Shown: positions 1 through 6,548 of the stretch, one piece after another
Position numbering within the stretch: position 1 is the first letter of the stretch
Layout of the letters: every line of letters begins with the position of its first letter
Notes under the pieces: generated by a model
What the model was told of the DNA's origin: nothing
The model's database searches: none
What the model saw: only the letters and a program-made list of their open reading frames with translations
Assembly (NCBI GenBank): GCA_003521815.1
Contig: DPHE01000069.1
Span: 11,555-37,654, forward strand
Source of the DNA: Colwellia sp.
Lineage (GTDB): Bacteria > Pseudomonadota > Gammaproteobacteria > Enterobacterales > Alteromonadaceae
Length of the DNA stretch: 26,100 nt
Direction: 5' to 3'
Made by a program: the position numbers and the translations under genes

Positions 1-599
1 TTTTCATGCTCATAGAAGCAAGCCAGATTGACTGGGCAGGACATGCTAACAACATTAGTGATGCAATGGCTGAAATGGACGATTTAGCTGAAACATTAAA
101 ATATCTAGAGCACTTTGTTGAACGTCACCCTGACACCCTTGTTATTGTTACGGCTGATCATAGTACAGGTGGTTTTACCCTAGCCGCTAACGGTAAATAT
201 GAATGGGAAGCTAAGGTATTACGGACTATGCAACATTCTGTTAATTATATTGCTAAGCAATTAGTCGCTAATGAAATACATGCTGATTCTGCCAATAGGT
301 TGTTTAATTTAGAATTAAACCAAGAAGAATTAAGTTTACTTAAAAAAACTAAAACGACGCCAAAGTTAGATAATAGCAAGAACATTTATCAAGATAAAAA
401 AGTATCATCTACCGAACTAGCGATGCTAGCAAACGTAAAACACATTATTGACAACCGTACTAACAGCGGTTGGACAACAGGGGGGCATACCGCCATAGAC
501 GTACCAGTATTTGCTTTTGGCAAGCGATGTGAGTTATTTAACGGCTCACAAGATAATACTGACATTGCGAAGAAAATATTTACTTTACTAGGAAAGTAA
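1..599 (+). CDS. Alkaline phosphatase, C-terminal part (5' end outside window)
   Basis: This is the C-terminal ~200 residues of a PF00245-type alkaline phosphatase, a secreted or periplasmic metalloenzyme that releases phosphate from monoesters. Visible motifs are EASQIDWAGHANN (the E-x-S-x-D...H metal-site region), VTADHSTGGF (the D-H zinc ligands) and the late WTTGGHT histidine motif that supplies another zinc ligand in the family. The reading frame is open to the window edge, and the first ATG at position 6 lies inside the conserved 'F-x-x-IEASQIDWAGH' strand, so the gene begins upstream and its signal peptide is not visible. It converges with metC, and a strong hairpin follows its stop codon. 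The sequence looks like the bacterial EASQIDWAGHANN subfamily rather than E. coli PhoA itself. The family call is confident; substrate range and regulation cannot be judged from this fragment. Confidence 0.9.
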   Translation, partial: FMLIEASQIDWAGHANNISDAMAEMDDLAETLKYLEHFVERHPDTLVIVTADHSTGGFTLAANGKYEWEAKVLRTMQHSVNYIAKQLVANEIHADSANRLFNLELNQEELSLLKKTKTTPKLDNSKNIYQDKKVSSTELAMLANVKHIIDNRTNSGWTTGGHTAIDVPVFAFGKRCELFNGSQDNTDIAKKIFTLLGK

Positions 600-605
600 A
601 TATTA

Positions 606-642
606 ATTTAAGGAGTTTACAAAACAGTTAAACTCCTTAAAT
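606..642. terminator. Hairpin between convergent phosphatase and metC genes
   Basis: A perfect 14-bp inverted repeat (ATTTAAGGAGTTTA at 606-619, its complement at 629-642) encloses a 9-nt loop. It begins 7 bp after the phosphatase stop and lies ahead of the convergent metC stop, where a bidirectional terminator is expected. There is no long T tract on either side, so it may rely on the strong stem or act with Rho. Confidence 0.6.
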
Positions 643-717
643 AATTTAGTGCAATTCAATCGTACTAAAGAATGCTAATAACGCAAATCACTCTGTTTAA
701 AAGGTATCCTCATGTAT

Positions 718-1890
718 TTACAGTTTCCCATTAAACCTTACAAAACCCTGTTCAAGATCTTCAATTAAATCATCTACATCTTCTAAACCGATATGTAAAC
801 GGATTAACGGATATTTAGTGGTCCATTTAGTCGCACTACGAATTGAATCCAGACTGGTAATTCCTAGAATTAATGACTCAAATCCTCCCCATGAGTAACC
901 CATTTTGAAATGAGATAAACCATCAAGAAATGCGGTTAACGCCTCTCTATTGCCACAATTTAAGGTAAAAGAAAATAAGCCATTAGAGCCCGTAAAATCA
1001 CGCTTGAAAAATTCATGTCCCGGACAAGATTCAAATGCAGGATGCAAAATCGTGTCAACCTCAGGTCTACCTTTTAGCCAATTAGCGACCTTTAATGCGC
1101 TTTGTTGATGCTGTTTTAAACGTACACCAATAGTACGGATACCGCGAAGAGCAAGATAAAGATCATCTGGTGAAGTACATTGCCCCATTAAGTAACTATT
1201 ATCACGCAATTGTGGCCAATATTTTTCAACTGCAGTTGCCGTGCCTAACATCACATCGGAGTGACCAACAATATACTTGGTCGCCGCTTGAACGCTAATA
1301 TCAACGCCATAATCAAATGGTTTAAAGTTAATACCGGCGCCCCAAGTATTATCAAGCATTACAATACAGTCATGCTTATGGGCAATAGCACTAATTGTCG
1401 GTACATCTTGAACTTCCATGGTAATTGAACCAGGCGATTCTAAAAAGACAATACGAGTATTAGGCTGAATTAATGCTTCAATACCTGCACCAATTAATGG
1501 GTCATAATACGTTGTTTCAACGCCCATTTTAGCCAGAATTTTCTCACAGTAATCACGGGTTGGCTCATACACACTGTCAACAATTAAAATATGATCGCCA
1601 GTTTTCACAAAAGAAAGAATAGCATTAGTAATCGCGGCAGTACCTGAAGGATAAAGAGTACAGCCCGCTCCCCCTTCAAGCTCGGTCATGGCATCACTAA
1701 AGGCAAATGCTGTAGTAGTTCCACGTCTGCCGTACACCATAGTTTGATTATTACGGTTTTTTAAGGCGTTGTTCATTTCTGCAACTGTATTAAATACTAC
1801 GGTAGAAGCACGAGTAACACTTGGGTTAACTACACCGTTAGTCCACTTAGTTTTACGACCTGCGGTAACAATTTTAGTATCTTGTTTCAT
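718..1890 (-). CDS. metC: Cystathionine beta-lyase (PLP-dependent, MetC)
   Basis: This is a cytoplasmic PLP enzyme of the Cys/Met metabolism family, which cleaves cystathionine to homocysteine, pyruvate and ammonia in methionine synthesis. At 390 residues it is full length. The PLP-binding lysine is predicted at K205 in QAATKYIVGHSD, preceded by the family's Asp at about D180 (VMLDNTWGAG). The N-terminal YGRRGTTT segment and the PSGTAA phosphate-binding loop at about 81-86 fit MetC better than cystathionine gamma-synthase. It is transcribed alone leftward and converges with the phosphatase gene. A tandem pair of MetJ-like boxes lies 44-59 bp upstream of its start, which fits methionine repression. 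An AAAGG ribosome-binding site lies ~11 nt before the ATG. Other gamma-family PLP lyases are possible but less likely. Confidence 0.9.
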   Translation of the reverse strand: MKQDTKIVTAGRKTKWTNGVVNPSVTRASTVVFNTVAEMNNALKNRNNQTMVYGRRGTTTAFAFSDAMTELEGGAGCTLYPSGTAAITNAILSFVKTGDHILIVDSVYEPTRDYCEKILAKMGVETTYYDPLIGAGIEALIQPNTRIVFLESPGSITMEVQDVPTISAIAHKHDCIVMLDNTWGAGINFKPFDYGVDISVQAATKYIVGHSDVMLGTATAVEKYWPQLRDNSYLMGQCTSPDDLYLALRGIRTIGVRLKQHQQSALKVANWLKGRPEVDTILHPAFESCPGHEFFKRDFTGSNGLFSFTLNCGNREALTAFLDGLSHFKMGYSWGGFESLILGITSLDSIRSATKWTTKYPLIRLHIGLEDVDDLIEDLEQGFVRFNGKL

Positions 1891-1933
1891 CTCTTTTAAA
1901 ACCTTTTTTTACTTATACTATTAATAAAAAACT

Positions 1934-1949
1934 AGCTATCTAGCCATCT
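1934..1949. promoter_or_regulatory. Candidate MetJ operator (two tandem 8-bp met boxes)
   Basis: Two adjacent 8-mers, AGCTATCT and AGCCATCT, match the E. coli met box AGACGTCT at 5/8 and 6/8 positions and sit directly head to tail, as MetJ dimers require. They lie 44-59 bp upstream of the metC start codon. The match to the consensus is from memory and the function is inferred. Confidence 0.5.
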
Positions 1950-2089
1950 AAAACATACCTATCTTTATACATTGAAATGAACTCGCTTTCACCTCTTATC
2001 TCATTAATATAAAAAATAATTTATAATTAGATTAAAGTTATTCTTTATAAATAACATTCTGGTTATGTTTCGAGGGGCCGCTTTAAATC

Positions 2090-2197
2090 ATGATGATTAA
2101 CCGGAGTGGATATTATGCTTATCTGGACCAAGCAAAAAACAAGCAACTAAAATTATTCTCGGGTTTGATAAATCGATACCGTAAGGCAAAAAATTAA
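2090..2197 (+). CDS. Possible 35-residue basic small protein
   Basis: An ATG-ATG start at 2090 opens a 35-codon frame ending in TAA at 2195-2197. The product has a tyrosine-rich start (RSGYYAYLDQAK) and a basic C-terminus (LINRYRKAKN), with the composition of a real soluble peptide rather than of random AT-rich DNA. A purine-rich AGGGG lies ~12 nt before the first ATG, which is long for a ribosome-binding site. It lies in the same direction as, and 107 bp before, the DUF3081-like gene, but it is upstream of that operon's predicted promoter at 2239, so it would be a separate unit. I do not recognise a family. It may be a real small protein or a chance frame. Confidence 0.35.
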   Translation: MMINRSGYYAYLDQAKNKQLKLFSGLINRYRKAKN

Positions 2198-2238
2198 AGA
2201 AAAGTTGTTATATTGAAGGCTCTACACAGTAAATAATT

Positions 2239-2267
2239 TGATCTTAATATACTGTCACAACGTACTA
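2239..2267 (+). promoter_or_regulatory. ECF-type promoter candidate TGATC-N17-CGTA (rightward arm)
   Basis: TGATC at 2239-2243 is followed after exactly 17 bp by CGTACTA at 2261-2267. The same arrangement, TGATC-N17-CGTATAA, lies on the opposite strand before the leftward arm at 6457. It resembles promoters of the RpoE/ChrR (ECF11) singlet-oxygen sigma group as I remember them. Transcription would start near 2275, which leaves ~30 nt of leader before the ATG at 2304 and rules out the TTG at 2238 as that gene's start. Confidence 0.5.
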
Positions 2268-2303
2268 AAGATTATACCAAGACAGGAATTAAATTTTATA
2301 ACC

Positions 2304-2564
2304 ATGATAAATAACACATTAACAACTCGAGATTTTTTACGAATTTTTGATTTAATATCTACCAACGGTATTAAATCAAATGGGGCATATGAATTTCGAG
2401 GTATTCGAGCATGGCATGACTTTGATGGTTATACCTGTTGGTTAGCCTATAACGATTTAACAATAACCATATTATTTCATGGAAAATTCAGTGTCGAATA
2501 TAAAGAAGAAGATACCTTTGAAAAATTTAATAAGAAAGTAAACTCACTTATGAATAACTATTAA
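2304..2564 (+). CDS. Small conserved-type protein, DUF3081-like, first gene of the rightward arm
   Basis: An 86-residue soluble protein beginning MINNTLTTRDFLRIFD. The core TNGIKSNGAYEFRGIRAWHDFDGYTCWL followed by LTITILFHGKFSVEY resembles what I remember of the DUF3081 family of small gammaproteobacterial proteins; function is unknown and the family match is from memory. A longer frame could start at TTG 2238, but that codon lies in the -35 element of the predicted promoter and its extra residues look non-coding, so I place the start at ATG 2304. The ribosome-binding site is weak (AGGA about 16 nt upstream). It is 29 bp ahead of the HAD gene and probably co-transcribed with it, the CIA30 gene and the TIGR02450 gene. 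Confidence 0.7.
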   Translation: MINNTLTTRDFLRIFDLISTNGIKSNGAYEFRGIRAWHDFDGYTCWLAYNDLTITILFHGKFSVEYKEEDTFEKFNKKVNSLMNNY

Positions 2565-2593
2565 TTAATGAAAGGCACAAGAGACATGAAACG

Positions 2594-3199
2594 TTGTTAA
2601 CACATAAACTGTTAGGGGTTATATTTGATCTAGATAACACCTTGGTATCCTCATCTCTAAACTTTGACAAAATAAGATCTCATTTAGGTTGCCCAAAAGA
2701 TATCGACTTATTAGATTTTGTAGATACCTTACCTCAAAAGCAAAAGATTGATGCCCACAAATTGCTGGTTAAATACGAAATGACTGACGCCCATAGTGCG
2801 ACAAAACTTGCCGGCACTGACGTGCTTTTAACATTATTATCTGAATTAGAAATTCCTTGTGCTATTGTTACGCGCAATTGTAATCAAGCGGCTTTATTAA
2901 AAATCCAACAGAATAATATTAATATCCCTACAGTATTAACGAGGGAAGATCATAAAGCTAAACCTGCCCCAGATGCTTTATTAAATGTAGCTAAGAAGTG
3001 GAATACTCCACCTGAAAATTTATTATACGTAGGTGACTATCTCTATGATCTGCAAGCAGCACAAAATGCCAATACGATGTCCTGCCTTATTACCTACGGT
3101 AAAAAAATGAGCTACGCCGATTTAGCAACGATTGAGGTGCATAATCTAACAGAATTAAGCAGAACGATTGAGCAGCTATGTATCGTAGAAGATTCATAA
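2594..3199 (+). CDS. HAD-superfamily hydrolase, phosphatase-like
   Basis: A 201-residue cytoplasmic haloacid-dehalogenase-fold hydrolase, most likely acting on a small phosphorylated metabolite. All four HAD motifs are visible: FDLDNTL with the nucleophile and acid D12/D14, VTRN with T93, the lysine in KAKPAPDAL near K123, and YVGDYLYDL with the Mg-binding acids D148/D152. A helical cap lies between motifs I and II, as in phosphoglycolate-phosphatase-like or beta-phosphoglucomutase-like members; the substrate is not evident. The only usable start in frame is TTG 2594, preceded by AAGAGA. An ATG at 2586 sits at a better distance from AAAGG (2571-2575) but opens a 4-codon frame, so the start region is odd. 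The CIA30 gene begins 4 bp after its stop. Confidence 0.88.
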   Translation: MLTHKLLGVIFDLDNTLVSSSLNFDKIRSHLGCPKDIDLLDFVDTLPQKQKIDAHKLLVKYEMTDAHSATKLAGTDVLLTLLSELEIPCAIVTRNCNQAALLKIQQNNINIPTVLTREDHKAKPAPDALLNVAKKWNTPPENLLYVGDYLYDLQAAQNANTMSCLITYGKKMSYADLATIEVHNLTELSRTIEQLCIVEDS

Positions 3200-3203
3200 G
3201 TCT

Positions 3204-3869
3204 ATGGACAAAAAATCATGGCAAAGTAATAAATTGGCAAACCTGTCAATATTTATTGTTTTATATTTTTCTTTAGGATTTTTATTCTTTACGCTTTTTA
3301 CTGAGGGTAAAGAGACCCACAACCAATTTGGTAATCAAGAAATGCAGCAGGTTACTACCTTCAAAAAAGAGCCATCGATAATGATAAATTTTACTGAACA
3401 AAAAAATACTGAGAATTGGCGCATAACCAATGATGATGTAATGGGGGGTGAATCTGAAGGTCGCTTTTTACTCGAACAAGATAAAGGTATGTTTACTGGT
3501 TATATCTCACTGAAAAATAATGGTGGTTTCAGTTCTGTTTTTAAGATGATTGAGCCTTTACCCAACAACCTTGATACCGTTAGTATTGATGTCGAAGGTG
3601 ACGGAACGACTTATCAGTTAAGAATGATTGTAAGTCTTGATGGTTATCGTTTAGCTTATAAGCACGACTTCGATACAGTCGCAGGTCAACGAGAGACATT
3701 GACCTTTATACTAGCTGATTTTCAAGCCTCGTTTCGAGGACGTATCATGACTAATGCCCCCGTTCTTAAATCGGAAGCTATTCGAGAAGTAGGATTTTTA
3801 GTGACAAAAAAGTGGCAGGAAAATTTTTATTATCTGTATTTAGTGTACATATTTAAATTTATTTTTTAA
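3204..3869 (+). CDS. CIA30-domain protein with N-terminal membrane anchor; C-terminus in the wrong frame
   Basis: The 221-codon frame encodes a short cytoplasmic head, one membrane segment (about residues 13-34) and a CIA30 (complex I intermediate-associated protein 30) domain from about residue 59. Signature segments are WRITNDDVMGGES, NNGGFSSVFK, GDGTTYQLRM, the FQASFRGR strand and IREVGFLV. After VTKK the frame becomes unlike the family (WQENFYYLYL...). The -1 frame instead reads VAGKFLLSVFSVHI and stops at 3854-3856, which matches the usual CIA30 ending of the type GLI..DKQ.G.F.LEV. The switch occurs at A AAA AAG (3806-3812), in phase for -1 slippage, with AGGA 11 nt upstream. The intact product would be 217 residues. 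This is either programmed frameshifting or a one-base loss in the A run. The biochemical role is unknown; CIA30 proteins are carbohydrate-binding-like folds. Confidence 0.85.
   Translation: MDKKSWQSNKLANLSIFIVLYFSLGFLFFTLFTEGKETHNQFGNQEMQQVTTFKKEPSIMINFTEQKNTENWRITNDDVMGGESEGRFLLEQDKGMFTGYISLKNNGGFSSVFKMIEPLPNNLDTVSIDVEGDGTTYQLRMIVSLDGYRLAYKHDFDTVAGQRETLTFILADFQASFRGRIMTNAPVLKSEAIREVGFLVTKKWQENFYYLYLVYIFKFIF
3806..3812 (+). other. Candidate -1 frameshift site A AAA AAG
   Basis: This is the bacterial slippery heptamer, read ACA-AAA-AAG in the zero frame, where slippage by -1 restores the CIA30-family C-terminus. A Shine-Dalgarno-like AGGA at 3791-3794 lies 11 nt upstream, similar to the stimulator spacing in dnaX. 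No strong downstream stem is visible. A single-base deletion in the homopolymer would look the same. Confidence 0.45.
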
Positions 3870-3886
3870 TAATTAACTCAAAAAAG

Positions 3887-4123
3887 ATGAAAGATATGAA
3901 TCAATACATCAATAAAATAAGTCCAAAATCACTCATCCACAGCAAGTGGACTAAAGTTAACGTAACGAACAAAGAAAAACATTTTATCATTACGGTGGTT
4001 AAGTTTGATGAAGATCAAACAGTCGTTAGCTGCATGATAGAAGCCGTGATGACTAAAAATGAATACGACATTAATTGGCGTGAACTAAAAGATAACAATA
4101 ATTGGCGAATTGGTTGGCAGTAA
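3887..4123 (+). CDS. TIGR02450-family Trp-rich small protein
   Basis: A 78-residue soluble protein with the pattern of the TIGR02450 family: NKISPKSLIHSKWTKVN, then NKEKHFIITVVKFDE, then IEAVMTKNEYDINWRELKDNNNWRIGW. Four tryptophans are spaced as in the family. The function is unknown; members are often found near cryptochrome/photolyase genes (general knowledge, not visible here). ATG 3887 and ATG 3896 are both possible starts; the second is preceded by AAGATGAAAG. It is the last gene of the rightward arm, starting 17 bp after the zero-frame CIA30 stop and 30 bp after the -1-frame stop, and ends 45 bp from the convergent SDR gene with no clear hairpin between. Confidence 0.85.
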   Translation: MKDMNQYINKISPKSLIHSKWTKVNVTNKEKHFIITVVKFDEDQTVVSCMIEAVMTKNEYDINWRELKDNNNWRIGWQ

Positions 4124-4168
4124 TTTAAACATTTATTGTCATCTTAGTTTCTGTTTTACAAATAAAAT

Positions 4169-4915
4169 TTACCAGTTAATCGACTTTCCCTCCCAATCAA
4201 GATAACTTGCTGTTTGATCTACTGGTTCATTTTCAACAATATCTAACAGTTGTTTGGCAACAAATTCACTAGTAAACAATTTATTGCTCGGTACATTTTT
4301 TTGGAAAGGTTTAGATAAGGGTGTATCAGTTGTTCCCGGATGAAAAGCAATCAGTTTTATATTTTTGGCTCGACGTGCAAACTCAATAGCAGCAGTTTTA
4401 ATCATCATGTTTAACGCCGCTTTAGATGCCCTATAACTATACCAACCGCCTAAACGATTATCACTGATACTGCCTACTCTGGCACTAAACACCACAAATC
4501 TGCAAGGTAACTTACCTGTCAGTAAAGGAGTTAACTTTTGTATCCATAACATCGGTGTTAAGGTGTTTGAAGTGATTACCTGTTGAAATGCTTCCACATC
4601 AAAATCTTCCAAACGCTTTTCTGGTTGAATATTTTCATTATGAAGTATGCCGTTACAGACAAATACACGCGTAATAGGTGCATCATCATAAGCTGCAAGC
4701 TCAATAATGGCTTGATCGATTGATTGAGTTTGGTAATCTTTAACCATTATTTTTTTAACATTCAGGCTTTGTGCATCACCATCTGCTGAATTGTCATTAC
4801 TTAGACGTCGACTAATCAGGATTAAGCCGGTATTTTCTGAACGCGCTATTTCAGTAGAAATAGCTTTACCAATATCACTATTTGCGCCGATTATCAGTGT
4901 TTTTTGAGTTATCAT
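4169..4915 (-). CDS. Short-chain dehydrogenase/reductase (CsgA/C-factor-like SDR)
   Basis: A 248-residue Rossmann-fold NAD(P)-dependent oxidoreductase. The dinucleotide-binding turn is IIGANSDIG at residues 8-16, in the short GxxxDIG form. NGIL at ~89-92 corresponds to the NAG element, S145 is the likely catalytic serine (VFSARVGS) and Y162/K166 form the YxxxK pair in YSYRASK. The post-catalytic HPGTTDTPLS loop and the overall shape fit the C-factor (CsgA-like) SDRs; the substrate is unknown. It is the last gene of the leftward arm. Its ATG overlaps the upstream DCC gene by 38 bp, and AGGAAG lies 5 nt before it, so translation is probably coupled. Confidence 0.9.
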   Translation of the reverse strand: MITQKTLIIGANSDIGKAISTEIARSENTGLILISRRLSNDNSADGDAQSLNVKKIMVKDYQTQSIDQAIIELAAYDDAPITRVFVCNGILHNENIQPEKRLEDFDVEAFQQVITSNTLTPMLWIQKLTPLLTGKLPCRFVVFSARVGSISDNRLGGWYSYRASKAALNMMIKTAAIEFARRAKNIKLIAFHPGTTDTPLSKPFQKNVPSNKLFTSEFVAKQLLDIVENEPVDQTASYLDWEGKSINW

Positions 4916-5303
4916 AACAACTTCCTGAGCTACAGCTCGCTGTTTTTATGCCAAAAATTTTGGCGAGAAATGCTGAAATTGGATGTCGATATTTAGCTAA
5001 TCCTAAATATACCCAATGACTTAATGTTTTAAATACTGGCCAATTAAGTGGCGCCACCCAGAATCCTTTACCAACCAAAGTCCACGCTCTATGTGTAACT
5101 TCAAGACCCAATAAAAGCTGTCCTTGGTAATGCCCATGCAATATTTTCATTGCGTCGGTAAATTTAACTGAAGGATATTTTGATTCAAAATCATTTTGGT
5201 GTATATCAACCAAGCTAATCATATTTTCAGTATCATGCTTTTTGAGGTGATCCATCTCTGTAGCGCACAGAGGACAGTTACCATCGTAAAAAATAGTTAA
5301 CAT
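4878..5303 (-). CDS. DCC-family (DUF393) thiol-disulfide oxidoreductase-like protein
   Basis: A 141-residue protein with the defining DUF393 start: FYDGNCPLC at residues 5-13, giving a D-G-x-C-P-x-C motif with cysteines 10 and 13 in a thioredoxin-like fold. The centre contains MKILHGHYQGQLLLG and a WVAPLNWPVFK segment typical of the family. The tail carries an additional cysteine pair, SCSSGSC, which is not part of the core motif. The role is presumably redox (thiol exchange), with partner unknown. It is third in the leftward arm and overlaps the SDR start by 38 bp. DCC genes commonly accompany SDR, DUF3429 and flavin-reductase-like genes in marine gammaproteobacteria (general knowledge). Confidence 0.88.
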   Translation of the reverse strand: MLTIFYDGNCPLCATEMDHLKKHDTENMISLVDIHQNDFESKYPSVKFTDAMKILHGHYQGQLLLGLEVTHRAWTLVGKGFWVAPLNWPVFKTLSHWVYLGLAKYRHPISAFLAKIFGIKTASCSSGSCYDNSKNTDNRRK

Positions 5304-5350
5304 GGGTATTTATTCCTAAAATTATTTCTATAAATCTTCATGTAATCACA

Positions 5351-5764
5351 TTAACCAAACCACAATAGATATGCGGTGATATGCAGTAGGACCACAATTA
5401 AAGTTAACCAAAACCGCATGCTAATATACTCAGTAAGTAGTTTGTTTTGTTTGCCTAAAGATTTTTCGTACAAAAATAAAAGCATAAAACTTATCGCTAG
5501 GATGATTAACGCTATTTTGTGATAAACCATCAAAGAAACAAAAGCTAGCAGACTAAATACATTACTGATTACATACTGTTTATCATGATGATTTTTTGAT
5601 TCTCTGCGCCATATAGTTCCGGCAATAAAACTCAATATAACAGCACTGTAGGCAATGAAGGCTTGTTTTGTAGATATACCAAAAATTACTGTTTCTGTAC
5701 TTAAATACAGAGAAGCAATAAAGGGTAGTAAACCTAGATATCCAAGTATCTTCCACACGTTCAT
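5351..5764 (-). CDS. DUF3429 integral membrane protein
   Basis: A 137-residue inner-membrane protein with about four hydrophobic segments: near residues 5-22, 35-52, 68-95 and 115-136. The sequence LGYLGLLPFIASLYL, then YSAVILSFIAGTIW, then the late MRFWLTLIVVLLHI matches what I know of DUF3429. No catalytic motif is visible and the function is unknown. It is second in the leftward arm, 27 bp after the flavin-reductase-like gene and 47 bp before the DCC gene, with the start codon directly at the operon junction. Confidence 0.8.
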   Translation of the reverse strand: MNVWKILGYLGLLPFIASLYLSTETVIFGISTKQAFIAYSAVILSFIAGTIWRRESKNHHDKQYVISNVFSLLAFVSLMVYHKIALIILAISFMLLFLYEKSLGKQNKLLTEYISMRFWLTLIVVLLHITAYLLWFG

Positions 5765-5791
5765 TTATTTTCCTTAATACGCTTAATTCTT

Positions 5792-6457
5792 TTATGAATA
5801 AGTGATTTCTGGTTCCCCGTCGAGTGAAATTTTTGTTTGTAATGTCTCTGGTTTGGCATAACTTAAACGGGATAATCTTTTACTTGTGTGGTAACTATCT
5901 AGCCCTGACACCATCACAGTATTCAAAGACTCGATATCAATATAACCATCACTTTTAATAGCTTCTTCATCACAAAGTATATCGGTTATTTCACCAATCA
6001 CTAACAAGGTGCCGTTCAATTGAATGGGTACTATTTCTTTCAGCTTTAAAGCATACTTAAGTCGACTTTCTTTGACAAATGGTGCATTAACGCCCTCTAT
6101 AACTTGAGGAGTTAACCCTGTCTTTTTAAATTCACATTCACCCGCGTCGTACCGAGCAGAGGTTTGATGAGCATCTTGCCAAAAACTGTCATTAACTTGA
6201 TTAATGGTAAATTTTTTTGTTTGCTGAATATTTTCTAGGGTATGTCGAACAATAGTGTTTGGACGGGTAATAAAGCCAACCAAGGCGGGTGAAGCGCCTA
6301 AATGAACTACGGAACTAAAAATTGCCAAATTGTGTATACCTTCCTTATTACTGGTGCCAATAAGGTTTGCACTTTTAAAGCCTGATAAACTATTTATAAC
6401 CTGAGTTCTATATCGTGCTGGCATATTAACCAGTTCGTCTTGAGTGATATATTTCAT
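5792..6457 (-). CDS. Flavin reductase-like FMN-binding protein
   Basis: A 221-residue protein of the flavin-reductase-like split-barrel family (PF01613 type), binding FMN and probably reducing flavin or a flavin-linked substrate with NAD(P)H. Family features are SANLIGTSNKEGIHNLAIFSS near residues 29-49, the PALVGFITRPNTIVRHTLENI segment, TINQVNDSF, the SARYDAGECEF region and a late GEITDIL strand. The C-terminal ~40 residues extend past the usual core. It is the first gene of the leftward arm, with an ECF-like promoter 35-63 bp upstream and a dyad just above that. It could supply reduced flavin to a neighbour, but no flavin-dependent oxygenase is in the window. Confidence 0.87.
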   Translation of the reverse strand: MKYITQDELVNMPARYRTQVINSLSGFKSANLIGTSNKEGIHNLAIFSSVVHLGASPALVGFITRPNTIVRHTLENIQQTKKFTINQVNDSFWQDAHQTSARYDAGECEFKKTGLTPQVIEGVNAPFVKESRLKYALKLKEIVPIQLNGTLLVIGEITDILCDEEAIKSDGYIDIESLNTVMVSGLDSYHTSKRLSRLSYAKPETLQTKISLDGEPEITYS

Positions 6458-6491
6458 TTAAGTTCGTCGTATTATTTATACTATTGTGTGT

Positions 6492-6520
6492 TTATACGTC
6501 ATAAAAAGACTTTACGATCA
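6492..6520 (-). promoter_or_regulatory. ECF-type promoter candidate TGATC-N17-CGTATAA (leftward arm)
   Basis: Read leftward, TGATC (6520-6516) is followed after 17 bp by CGTATAA (6498-6492). Spacing and core are identical to the element at 2239-2267. It lies 35-63 bp upstream of the flavin-reductase-like start codon, a normal promoter position. The assignment to an ECF11-like sigma is from memory of the consensus. Confidence 0.5.
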
Positions 6521-6548
6521 CCAACATAAATATTTTATCTATGTTGGT
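6520..6548. promoter_or_regulatory. 9-bp dyad abutting the leftward promoter
   Basis: ACCAACATA (6520-6528) and TATGTTGGT (6540-6548) are perfect inverted repeats separated by 11 bp. They sit immediately upstream of, and share one base with, the TGATC element, a position suited to an activator or repressor. No T tract follows, so it is not an obvious terminator. Confidence 0.4.

Noticed and set aside
661..671. A second CGTACTAAAGA identical to that in the promoter at 2261
   Set aside because: There is no TGATC 17 bp upstream, and it lies between convergent genes, so it is most likely chance.
2238..2303. TTG 2238 as the start of the DUF3081-like gene
   Set aside because: It falls within the predicted -35 element, and the extra 22 residues look non-coding; ATG 2304 is preferred.
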